Shown: one piece after another, positions 1 through 7,650 of the stretch
Layout of the letters: the number at the start of each line of letters is the position of its first letter
How positions within the stretch are numbered: position 1 is the stretch's first letter
From: an uncultured Anaerolineae bacterium
Lineage (GTDB): Bacteria; Chloroflexota; Anaerolineae; Anaerolineales; UBA4823
Length of the DNA stretch: 13,482 bases
Reading direction: 5' to 3'
Assembly (NCBI GenBank): GCA_937129505.1
Contig: CAKZNJ010000156.1
Span: forward strand, 1 to 13,482
The notes under the pieces: model-generated
The model's database searches: none
What the model saw: the letters and a program-made list of their open reading frames with translations, nothing else
Told to the model about the DNA's origin: nothing
Program-made: the position numbers and the translations under genes

Positions 1-1095
1 GATTCGGAATTTATCCCTTCGAAGCAAAGAGGTTATGGACACCATTTGTTTTTGTATCGCCAAGCTCTCTCAACGGCTGAGAATGCCAACCAGTTAACCT
101 TGGCTTTGATCTCTCATTTGGATACCGTGTATTCGCCCGAAGAACAAGCAAAGAATCATTTCTACTGGCGGATAGAAGGGCGAAGAGCATACGGTCCAGG
201 TTGTGTGGATATCAAAGGCGGGACTGTTATGATTCTAATGGTGTTGGATGCGATGCTTGAGTTTTTTCCCCAAGATTTTGAAAATACCCATTGGATCATC
301 GCATTGAATGCCAGTGAAGAGGTTTTGTCGAATGATTTTCATCAATATTGTTTGCAACGTTTTCCTGCGAATACCAAAGCCTGTTTGGTCTTCGAAGCCG
401 GCAATATACAAGATGACACCTTCAAGCTCGTCGTGGCGCGCAAAGGACGAGCCTACTTCCATGTCAATGTCGAAGGGCGATCAGCGCATTCGGGGAATAA
501 CCATCAGATTGGGGCAAATGCGATTGTGCAATTAGCTCACACCATTCAACAATTATCTTCGTTGACAAATTACGAACGGCAAGCTACCGTTAATGTGGGG
601 GTTGTCAGGGGTGGAACTGTCGTTAATCGCGTGCCTCATTATGCTTATGCAGAGGCAGAATTGCGGGCTTATTCACCGCCTGTGTTCGACCAGATCATCG
701 AGCAAGTATTAGCTCTGAAGAATCAAAGCCAGGTTTCCAGCCAAGATGGTTTTGCTTGCAAAGTCGACATTCAGCTCGTTGAGCGAACGGCCCCTTGGCC
801 TGAAAATGAAGCCACCCAGAGATTGTATGCTATCTGGCAAAAAGTCGCTCTTCAACTTGGCATGAAGGTGGCGGGTGAAAGGCGAGGTGGACTGAGCGAT
901 GGCAACTTTTTCTGGAATCATTTTCCCACCTTGGATGGTTTAGGTCCGGCGGGAAACAACGCCCACTGTTCAGAACGGGATCCTCAATCAGGCAAAGATC
1001 AAGAGTATGTTTCGATTCCTTCTTTTATCCCTAAGGCTTTGCTCAACACGTACGCGGTGCGTGAGCTATTATCTGGAGGGAAAGAACAAGCATGA
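1..1095 (+). CDS. M20-family zinc metallopeptidase/deacylase, 5'-truncated
   Basis: Frame 1 is open from the first base, so the gene begins left of the window; 364 residues are visible. The family hydrolyses peptide or N-acyl amide bonds with two metal ions (CPG2, DapE, ArgE and relatives). The full metal set can be seen, numbered from the first visible codon: H39 and D41 in SHLDTV, D70 in GPGCVDIKGG, the catalytic pair E106-E107 in NASEEV, E132 in VFEAG, and H322 in NNAHCSERD near the C-terminus. The dimerisation lid lies around residues 150-255, starting near GRSAHSG. A TTG at 46 could be read as a start, but the preceding 15 codons (ending GYGHH) match the strand that normally leads into this domain, so I treat the gene as truncated by the window. 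Its stop overlaps the next start as ATGA, which makes it the first visible gene of a polysaccharide-type operon. The substrate is unknown: a peptidase, an amidohydrolase or an amino-sugar N-deacylase are all possible. Confidence 0.9.
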   Translation, partial: DSEFIPSKQRGYGHHLFLYRQALSTAENANQLTLALISHLDTVYSPEEQAKNHFYWRIEGRRAYGPGCVDIKGGTVMILMVLDAMLEFFPQDFENTHWIIALNASEEVLSNDFHQYCLQRFPANTKACLVFEAGNIQDDTFKLVVARKGRAYFHVNVEGRSAHSGNNHQIGANAIVQLAHTIQQLSSLTNYERQATVNVGVVRGGTVVNRVPHYAYAEAELRAYSPPVFDQIIEQVLALKNQSQVSSQDGFACKVDIQLVERTAPWPENEATQRLYAIWQKVALQLGMKVAGERRGGLSDGNFFWNHFPTLDGLGPAGNNAHCSERDPQSGKDQEYVSIPSFIPKALLNTYAVRELLSGGKEQA

Positions 1096-3302
1096 AACAA
1101 GTCGTGCAAAACTTGCGAAACGGGAAAACCGAGTTAATTGAGACCCCAACCCCCGCTTTAAGAGCTGGTTTTATTTTGGTTAAGACCCGCTATTCGCTGG
1201 TATCGTCTGGGACGGAGCGCATGTTAGTGGAGTTTGGCGGCAAAAGTTTATTGGGTAAAATGCGTTCGCGACCTGACCTTGTCCGTCAAGTTCTCGAAAA
1301 AGCTCGCCAAGAAGGGGTGATAACCACTCTAGAAAGGGCTTTCCAGCGTCTAGATCAAGCCATCCCGCTGGGTTACTCATCGATGGGGGAGATTGTCAGT
1401 ATCGGTGAGGATGTGACCGGTTTTGAGATCGGGCAGAGGGTTGCCTGCGGTGGAGGGGGGTATGCGGTTCACGCTGAATTCGCTTTAGTGCCTAAGAATT
1501 TGGCTGTAGTTGTGCCCGAGAGCGTAGACGATGAATCGGCTGCCTTTGCCACTATTGGAGCTATCGGAATGCATGCCTTTCGTCTGACCAAGGCACAAGT
1601 TGGCGAGCGAGTGGCTGTTATCGGGATGGGCTTGGTTGGTTTTTTGACCGCCATGGTTGCCAGAGCCGCAGGATGTGAGGTGGCAACGTTTGAGATCAAT
1701 CCATGGCGCTTGGAGCTTGCCCAACGATTAGGATTCACCGTAGCGAAGCCTGAACAAGCTCTTGAATTGACGCCTCGCTTTACCAAGGGGAGAGGATTCG
1801 ATGCGGTGATCCTTGCTGCAGATACCCCTTCGTCTGAACCCATTGAATTGGCTGCTGCGATTGCCCGTTCACGGGCGACGATCGTGGCAGCGGGAGCGGT
1901 GGGAGAAAATATCCCCCGTAAACCTTATTACGAAAAGGAGCTTTTCTTCGTCAACTCTCGCTCCTATGGACCCGGGCGATATGACCCGACATACGAAGAA
2001 AAGGGAATTGATTACCCGATTGACTATGTACGCTGGACTGAAGGGCGAAACTTGGAAGCCTTTATTCAATTGCTGGCTAATCGCTCGGTTGATGTCAAAC
2101 CCTTAATCACCCACCGCTTCCCCCTCGAACAGGCGCAGCAAGCATATTCGTTGATATCTGGCAAAGACGCGCAACCGTTTTTAGCGGTGTTGTTTGAGTA
2201 CGCTGTTGAAAAACGGGAAATCACATCTACCGTTGACTTCTCGTTGTTGGCGGCACAACAGGTCAGACGATCGCCTACTCCAGTGCGGATAGGGGTAATT
2301 GGCGCGGGAAACTTTGCTTCGCTAGTTGTTTTACCCTTGCTAAAACGTCAGAAAGGGCTTGAGCTGGCGGCAATTGCTTCCCTTAGTGGTCTCTCTGCTC
2401 AACACCTCGCAAAAAAATATCAGTTTCGCTATGCGACCAGCGATGTCGAACGAATCTTTCAAGATGAAGAAATAGACCTGGTTTTTATCTTGACGCGTCA
2501 TCACCTGCACGCCCAATTCAGTGCAACTGCATTAAATGCGGGGAAACATGTCTTTTGTGAAAAACCTTTAGCGATCAACGAAGCGGACTTGACCCTTATC
2601 AAGGAAGCATTGGCTTTAATGTCAAGCAGTGAAGGCGCAACTGTCGAGGGTAAAGAGCGCCCCTTGTTAATGGTGGGTTTCAATCGCCGTTTCGCACCGA
2701 TGGTTCACAGGTTAAAGACTTTTTTAAGTCCCCGCCACCAACCGGCGATGGTAAATTATCGCATCAACGCTGGCTACATACCCCGCACCCATTGGGTGCA
2801 AGACAGGCACCAAGGTGGTGGACGGTTGATTGGGGAGGTTTGCCATTTTTTAGACACGATTGTCTACCTACTCGATGAGTTACCAAGCAGTGTCTGGGTA
2901 CGTTGTCTCCCCGACGACAATTGGTACTCACAGGATAACCTTGTTATACAGTTTACTTTTGGCGATGGTTCGCTTGGGTCGATCACTTATCTTGCAAACG
3001 GAGATAAAGCCTTTCCCAAAGAAAGGATTGAGGTCTTTTGTGGGGGCAAAGTAGCGGTATTAGACGATTTCCGGCGCTTGGAAACCATCGATAAAGGTTT
3101 GCGAGCCGTTCAACGCAGTTGGTTGAGACAGGACAAGGGCCACGAAGGAGAGTTACGCGCCTTTATGGAAGCAGTCACTCAGACAGGAACGCCGCCCATC
3201 ACTTACCCTGAGCTTCTAGGAGTGAGTGAAGCAATCCTAACCGCCCATCGCGCTCTCCAATCTGGAAGAGAAGAGGTTATCTCTTATCAGTGTTTGCAAT
3301 GA
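1092..3302 (+). CDS. Bi-domain oxidoreductase (MDR alcohol dehydrogenase-like + Gfo/Idh/MocA)
   Basis: This is a fusion of two NAD(P)-dependent oxidoreductases, 736 residues long. Residues 1-370 resemble a medium-chain dehydrogenase with the dinucleotide loop GMGLVG at 178-183. The N-terminal catalytic domain has SSGTERM near 38-44 where zinc-dependent members carry a cysteine ligand, and I see no four-cysteine structural zinc loop, so this half is probably zinc-independent. Residues 398-720 form a Gfo/Idh/MocA domain with GAGNFA at 404-409, the hallmark EKP at 490-492, and H585/D588 in EVCHFLD, where the family's catalytic His lies. Such fusions are common in exopolysaccharide and O-antigen loci, usually beside heparinase II/III proteins and glycosyltransferases, as here. 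They probably oxidise or reduce a nucleotide sugar or sugar acid in the cytosol, but the substrate is not established. The start ATG overlaps the upstream stop (ATGA). Confidence 0.92.
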   Translation: MKQVVQNLRNGKTELIETPTPALRAGFILVKTRYSLVSSGTERMLVEFGGKSLLGKMRSRPDLVRQVLEKARQEGVITTLERAFQRLDQAIPLGYSSMGEIVSIGEDVTGFEIGQRVACGGGGYAVHAEFALVPKNLAVVVPESVDDESAAFATIGAIGMHAFRLTKAQVGERVAVIGMGLVGFLTAMVARAAGCEVATFEINPWRLELAQRLGFTVAKPEQALELTPRFTKGRGFDAVILAADTPSSEPIELAAAIARSRATIVAAGAVGENIPRKPYYEKELFFVNSRSYGPGRYDPTYEEKGIDYPIDYVRWTEGRNLEAFIQLLANRSVDVKPLITHRFPLEQAQQAYSLISGKDAQPFLAVLFEYAVEKREITSTVDFSLLAAQQVRRSPTPVRIGVIGAGNFASLVVLPLLKRQKGLELAAIASLSGLSAQHLAKKYQFRYATSDVERIFQDEEIDLVFILTRHHLHAQFSATALNAGKHVFCEKPLAINEADLTLIKEALALMSSSEGATVEGKERPLLMVGFNRRFAPMVHRLKTFLSPRHQPAMVNYRINAGYIPRTHWVQDRHQGGGRLIGEVCHFLDTIVYLLDELPSSVWVRCLPDDNWYSQDNLVIQFTFGDGSLGSITYLANGDKAFPKERIEVFCGGKVAVLDDFRRLETIDKGLRAVQRSWLRQDKGHEGELRAFMEAVTQTGTPPITYPELLGVSEAILTAHRALQSGREEVISYQCLQ

Positions 3303-5332
3303 CTCAAGCGGAACGGATTAGACTTGCCCTAAGCGCTGCAAGGGAACTAGGAATCGATCCGTTGCTTAACTACGCTCGCTACCAATTCGGCATCCGGACT
3401 GGCTTAATTGAGAAGCGAAGCCGTAAGGTGTTAGCAAAACTTACCGAGGATGATCAAGAACTCGTTTTTCAACCGCTCTTCGAGTTGCCTTCTCGTCAAC
3501 TTCTTCGTTCGATCCTGGGCGAGAAAGTAAATGAATTATTTGAGGAGGCGGAGGAGATTTGCCAAGGTAAAATTCGCATATTCGGTTGGCAGGTGGTTGA
3601 TCTTGATTACAGTCATGGAAAATCGGATCTTTGGTTTACGCAGTTAGAAATGAGCCCCCCTCGAGAAAATGGCTTCGAGGTAGATTTGAAGTTTTTTTGG
3701 GAACCAGCCCGTTTTGGTTGGCTTTATACTCTTGCCCGCGCCTATTTACTCAAAGCCGATCAAAGGTACGCCGAAGTATTTTGGCAAAAGGTTGAAAGTT
3801 TTTTAGAACACCACCCGCCTTATCGGGGTGTTCATTGGCTGTCGGGTCAAGAAGTTGCTTTGCGACTGATCAGTTGGGTGTTTGGTTTTCATGTTTTCCA
3901 AGCAGCCGCTGCGAGTACTCCTGAACGCCAACGAAAATTTTTTCAGGCGCTTGCAATCCACGCCGGACGCATCCCCTGTACCCTGCATTACGCACGGGCG
4001 CAAAATAACAATCATCTGCTCAGCGAGGCGGTGGGCTTGATGACGGCTGGAACAGTATTGAAACAACATCCCTGCGCCGATCAGTGGTGGCTAGAGGGGT
4101 GGAAGTGGTTTTTACAGGGGATTCGAAAGCAAATCCAAGAAGATGGCACCTATGTCCAGCACAGCGTCAACTATCATCGGTTGATGCTCCAATTAGCCTT
4201 GTGGGGCCGCCTTATTGCCTTAAAACGGGGATTGGAATTTCCGAGAGATGTTTCTGACCGTCTGCGTCATGCTGCCCACTGGTTGGCTGAGTGTTGTGAT
4301 CCTATCACCGGAAAGGCGCCAAATTTAGGCCCAAACGATGGCGCTTCTATCCAGCCCCTAAGCCAGACTCCCTTCGAGGATTACCGGGCGGTAGCTCAAG
4401 CTGCGCTCAGGGCATTTGTCGGCCAGGCAGCCTACCCAATGGGACCATACGATGAAATGAGTGTTTGGTACGGGGTATGGGATCATTGCTCCGCCCAAGA
4501 GGATTACACCGAAAATCTGAGCTCTGATTTCTCCTCTCAGCAAATTTGCCTTCGGAAGAATTCGTGGGTTTTGTTGCGCTCAAAGGAGCATAGAACATGG
4601 GCGGCTTTGCGCTGTCCCCGCTTTCAGGCGAGGCCTGGTCACGCAGACCTGTTGCACTTCGACTTGTGGTGGGAGGGTATTAATTTAGCTTGCGACGCAG
4701 GTACCTATCGGTATACCGCAACCCCGCCGTGGGATAACTCGTTAAGAGATGCTTTTGTTCACAACACCATTACCGTTGACGGTCGCAATCCGATGACCGA
4801 CGCCGGGAAATTTCTCTGGCTGGATTGGGCAAAATCAACTTGCATTGTAGAGCAGGGTGGCAATGGGATGAGTGTCCCTGCAATTGAGGCAGAACATGAC
4901 GGTTACCACTCGCTTGGGGTCAGAGTACAAAGAGTTGTCACCCTGATAGAGGATCATATCTGGGATGTGAGGGATAAGATCCTGCCACAGGATCGAAATC
5001 GGGGCCTCACTACGCATTCGATTCGATTGCACTGGTTGCTGCCCTTTTACGATTGGCAGGTCTACTCAGACCAAAATGGCTACACTCTGAAGCTGGATGT
5101 TCATTCTCGGCATATCGCGCTGAAGTTAATAGCTACGGAGAATGCGAAACTTCGAGTCATTGCGGCGGGAAAGGTTGTTTACGGAGAATACGAAGATACG
5201 CCTAACCTGGGGTACTGCTCACCCACTTACAACCTACTCCTCCGGGCACTCTCGATCGTGTTAGAGGTAAACGGAGTGCTTCCCGTCACCCTAGAAAGCA
5301 TTTGGGAATTACCCGAAGCTGAAGCTGAATGA
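3299..5332 (+). CDS. Heparinase II/III-family protein (putative uronic-acid polysaccharide lyase)
   Basis: 677 residues from ATG 3299. A GTG at 3290 is in frame, but ATG 3299 forms the same ATGA overlap with the upstream stop as the other junctions of this operon, so I prefer it. Residues 60-330 are an alpha/alpha-toroid helical domain with NNNHLLSEA at 236-244 and the likely catalytic tyrosine Y292 in HSVNYHR. Residues 410-640 form the beta-sandwich heparinase II/III domain with GHADLLHFDLWW (447-458) and VHNTITVDG (487-495). These His/Asp positions match metal-binding or structural sites in the family, which cleaves uronic-acid polymers by beta-elimination. The N-terminus (MTQAERIRLALSAARELG) is not hydrophobic and shows no signal peptide, so the protein may be cytosolic or leave by another route. 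Together with the flanking oxidoreductase and GT4 gene it suggests polymer editing or turnover during surface polysaccharide synthesis; this role is inferred. Confidence 0.9.
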   Translation: MTQAERIRLALSAARELGIDPLLNYARYQFGIRTGLIEKRSRKVLAKLTEDDQELVFQPLFELPSRQLLRSILGEKVNELFEEAEEICQGKIRIFGWQVVDLDYSHGKSDLWFTQLEMSPPRENGFEVDLKFFWEPARFGWLYTLARAYLLKADQRYAEVFWQKVESFLEHHPPYRGVHWLSGQEVALRLISWVFGFHVFQAAAASTPERQRKFFQALAIHAGRIPCTLHYARAQNNNHLLSEAVGLMTAGTVLKQHPCADQWWLEGWKWFLQGIRKQIQEDGTYVQHSVNYHRLMLQLALWGRLIALKRGLEFPRDVSDRLRHAAHWLAECCDPITGKAPNLGPNDGASIQPLSQTPFEDYRAVAQAALRAFVGQAAYPMGPYDEMSVWYGVWDHCSAQEDYTENLSSDFSSQQICLRKNSWVLLRSKEHRTWAALRCPRFQARPGHADLLHFDLWWEGINLACDAGTYRYTATPPWDNSLRDAFVHNTITVDGRNPMTDAGKFLWLDWAKSTCIVEQGGNGMSVPAIEAEHDGYHSLGVRVQRVVTLIEDHIWDVRDKILPQDRNRGLTTHSIRLHWLLPFYDWQVYSDQNGYTLKLDVHSRHIALKLIATENAKLRVIAAGKVVYGEYEDTPNLGYCSPTYNLLLRALSIVLEVNGVLPVTLESIWELPEAEAE

Positions 5333-6549
5333 AAATACTTTTGATTCATCAGGCATTTGCAGCATTAGATGAGCCTGGCGGCACCCGTCATCATGAGCTG
5401 GCGCGCTATTTTGCTGCACAGGGCAATGAAATTGTTGTCATCACCAGCCCAATCAATTACATGACTGGCGCTGAGCAGTCCGCTAAAAGAGTGGAAGAGA
5501 TGAAAATCGGAAAGGGGGAAGTCGTTATTTATCGAGTTCCGGTATATCGTGCTTTTCATCGGAGTTTTGTTCATCGCACATTGAGTTTTATCAGTTTTAT
5601 GTTCACTTCCATCCGGCAAGCGCTAAAAGTCAAAGATGTCAGTGTGATTTGGGGGACATCGCCACCAATATTTCAGGTGGTTAGCGCTTGGTTGGTCGCA
5701 AAAATCAATCGCAAACCGTTGTTATTTGAAGTTCGTGATCTTTGGCCTGCTTTTGCTGTCCAGGTTGGGGTGTTGAGAAATCGCTTCTTGATTCTTGCTT
5801 CGGAGTGGTTAGAACGATTCTTGCTCGCACAAGCAGAACAGGTGGTCGTCAATTCACCCGGCTTTGTGGAACATGTACGTGAGCGAGGCGCAAGGCGTGT
5901 TGACGTCGTTCCCAATGGCTCTGATCTCGATTTATTTTCAAGAAGGGGTAATGGAAGCCAATTTCGGCGTGAAAACGGGCTAGAGGGAAAATTCGTCGTG
6001 CTTTATGCCGGCGCGCATGGATTGTCCAATGATTTAGGGCAAGTCATAACCGCTGCGGAGCTTCTTCAAGGACATTCCGAAATTGTGTTTGTTTTGGTTG
6101 GGGATGGAAAGGAAAAAGCGAACTTACAGCGCAAGGCAGAAGAAAAGGGGCTGAAAAATGTGCTCTTCCTTCCGCCCGTGCCGAAAACCAAGATGGCAAC
6201 TGTGCTCCAAGGGGCTGATGTTTGTTTGGCGATCCTAAAGCCAATACCCCTCTACGGCACTGTTTATCCAAATAAAGTATTTGATTACATGGCCGCCGGC
6301 AAGGCGGTTCTCTTAGCTATTCCGGGCGTTATCCGGCAAGTCATCGAAGAGAATCGAGCTGGTATGGCAATCCCACCCGGTGATCCACTGGCGTTAGCAA
6401 ATGCTGTGCTTGAGTTAGCTCAAAATCGAGCGCTGGTTGAAGAAATGGGACAGAACGGCAAGAAGGCGATAGAAGAAAAATATAACCGTCAAAAACTAGC
6501 CGCTGATTTCTTGAATATCTTTGAGCAGTTAGCGATCAGAAAGTATTAA
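5329..6549 (+). CDS. Family 4 glycosyltransferase (GT-B, WbuB-like)
   Basis: 406 residues with the two Rossmann domains of a GT-B retaining glycosyltransferase. The acceptor domain (about 1-200) starts MKILLIHQAF and has GGTRHHELARYF (17-28), typical of the WbuB-like branch of GT4, and EVRDLWP (134-140). The linker carries VVPNGSDLDLF (193-203). The donor domain (220-390) has LYAGAHG (225-231) and YPNKVFDYMAAGKAVL (313-328), the nucleotide-sugar site; D319 stands where an acidic residue, usually Glu, is expected. There is no transmembrane segment, so it acts in the cytosol or at the membrane surface, adding a sugar to a lipid-linked or growing glycan. The start overlaps the heparinase stop (ATGA). 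It ends the rightward operon, and its TAA overlaps the ilvE stop on the other strand. Sugar and acceptor specificity cannot be told. Confidence 0.93.
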   Translation: MKILLIHQAFAALDEPGGTRHHELARYFAAQGNEIVVITSPINYMTGAEQSAKRVEEMKIGKGEVVIYRVPVYRAFHRSFVHRTLSFISFMFTSIRQALKVKDVSVIWGTSPPIFQVVSAWLVAKINRKPLLFEVRDLWPAFAVQVGVLRNRFLILASEWLERFLLAQAEQVVVNSPGFVEHVRERGARRVDVVPNGSDLDLFSRRGNGSQFRRENGLEGKFVVLYAGAHGLSNDLGQVITAAELLQGHSEIVFVLVGDGKEKANLQRKAEEKGLKNVLFLPPVPKTKMATVLQGADVCLAILKPIPLYGTVYPNKVFDYMAAGKAVLLAIPGVIRQVIEENRAGMAIPPGDPLALANAVLELAQNRALVEEMGQNGKKAIEEKYNRQKLAADFLNIFEQLAIRKY

Positions 6550-7493
6550 TTCTGGTGAACGACTGTTGTATTCAGGTACACTGGCGTATTCCAATGGCGA
6601 TATTTTGGGAGGCGCCCGCGAAGCACTTTTTCAAATAGGTCACGCATTGCAGCCGTTACCGGACCCATGCTTCCAGCGCCAATTGGGCGGTGATCAACAT
6701 GTGTGACGCAGACGATCTGTGCAGCCGAGCCAGTCAGGAATAGTTCATCGCAGAGATAGATCTCAGTGCGATCGATGGAACGTTCATGGACAGTGAGGTT
6801 CAATTCGCTTTGCGCAAGTTCAATGACGGCTTTACGGGTTATCCCTTCGAGGATGTTATCGGTAATCGGAGGTGTGACCAAAACGCCGTCCTTGAGCATG
6901 AAGACATTCATGGCGCTGGCTTCAGAAACGTGTCCTTCTTGGGTCAAAACCAGCGCTTCATCGAAGCCGGCATTTACCGCATCACTCTTGATAAAAGCCG
7001 AGTTAATATACGCTCCGCTGATCTTACCTCTGGCAGGCACTGCATTGTCGTCAATCCGCCTCCAAGACGAGAAGGTGACATGAGCGTTGGTGTCGTTTTT
7101 GAGGTAGCGTTCAAACGGGATTGCCACAATTGCCAACTCATCGCGTAAATCGTGTAACCTGACGCCGATGACCTCATCAGCTTTGTAAGCGATGGGACGG
7201 ATGTAGATATCTTGTCGATAATTATCCTGGCGAATCAGGTCAATGGTGATTTGGGTCAGGCTTTGGGGTGTATGGGAAAGGTCCATATGGAGTAACTTGG
7301 CGGAGTTCAGAAACCTCTCATAGTGATCAAGGGGACGAAAGAGGTATAACTCTTCCTGCTCGGGGTTCCAATAAGCTCGAAGACCTCCAAAAACGGCGGT
7401 GCCATAGTTCAATCCATGAGTTAGGATGCCAATTTTTGCCTCAGCATAGGGGACAATTTTGCCTTGAAAATAGGCATGGAGAGGAGTGGCCAT
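6546..7493 (-). CDS. ilvE: Branched-chain amino acid aminotransferase
   Basis: 315 residues, a fold-type IV PLP enzyme. It transfers the amino group between glutamate and the 2-oxo acids of leucine, isoleucine and valine in the last step of their synthesis. The PLP lysine is K157 in ARGKISGAYINS. E191 in VSEASAMN and the phosphate-binding NILEGITR (213-220) are present, as are FGGLRAY (35-41), YIRP (97-100) and LTGSAAQI (253-260). The length is slightly above the usual 300-310 because of a short tail after LPKYRHWNTPV. The start ATG is preceded by a strong Shine-Dalgarno (AAGGAGAAG, about 7 nt upstream). It is a single gene: transcribed divergently from the next operon and convergent with the GT4 gene, sharing the TTAA at the stop codons. 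No other leucine or valine pathway gene is in view. A D-amino acid or aromatic specificity is less likely given the residues above. Confidence 0.93.
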   Translation of the reverse strand: MATPLHAYFQGKIVPYAEAKIGILTHGLNYGTAVFGGLRAYWNPEQEELYLFRPLDHYERFLNSAKLLHMDLSHTPQSLTQITIDLIRQDNYRQDIYIRPIAYKADEVIGVRLHDLRDELAIVAIPFERYLKNDTNAHVTFSSWRRIDDNAVPARGKISGAYINSAFIKSDAVNAGFDEALVLTQEGHVSEASAMNVFMLKDGVLVTPPITDNILEGITRKAVIELAQSELNLTVHERSIDRTEIYLCDELFLTGSAAQIVCVTHVDHRPIGAGSMGPVTAAMRDLFEKVLRGRLPKYRHWNTPVYLNTTVVHQN

Positions 7494-7650
7494 GAATTTC
7501 TTCTCCTTTTACAAATTGAATAGGACGAATTATCTATGATTATACTCTTTATTATTTACCCTATTATAAAAAACTGTCTCTATCCAAAGCGGTAACGTTG
7601 GAGTATGATTGGGGTTGTCTGATTCAGAAAACAATTGGAGGCGGATGAAA
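7494..7650. promoter_or_regulatory. Divergent AT-rich control region between ilvE and the 7651 operon
   Basis: This is the only intergenic space in the left two thirds of the window, and it is clearly more AT-rich than its flanks between about 7511 and 7575. On the minus strand there are two perfect TATAAT hexamers (7544-7539 and 7568-7563) that could serve ilvE, but neither has a recognisable -35 box at the normal distance. On the plus strand, TTGAAT (7516-7521) and TATACT (7541-7546), 19 nt apart, or TATGAT (7604-7609) could serve the rightward operon; none is convincing. An imperfect inverted repeat spans 7548-7570 (9-nt arms with 7 matches, 5-nt centre) and overlaps one TATAAT, so it could be an operator. 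No riboswitch or T-box was recognised. Confidence 0.4.
7637..7641 (+). promoter_or_regulatory. Shine-Dalgarno GGAGG deciding the start at 7651
   Basis: GGAGG lies 9 nt before ATG 7651, 3 nt before the in-frame ATG 7645, and downstream of the in-frame TTG 7609. The spacing favours 7651. Confidence 0.6.

Noticed and set aside
46..1095. Complete M20 gene starting at TTG 46
   Set aside because: The frame is open to base 1 and the upstream codons fit the M20 fold, so the gene is truncated by the window, not started at TTG.
1469..1843. 124-aa minus-strand open frame inside the oxidoreductase gene
   Set aside because: It is antisense to a well-supported domain, has low-complexity Ser/Thr/Ala content and no recognisable motif.
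6786..7148. 120-aa plus-strand open frame antisense to ilvE
   Set aside because: It lies wholly within a conserved gene on the other strand and matches no family; an artefact of codon use.
7609..7650. Longer N-terminus of the 7651 gene from TTG 7609 or ATG 7645
   Set aside because: The added residues (GLSDSENNWRR) look unlike the family start, and the GGAGG spacing supports 7651.
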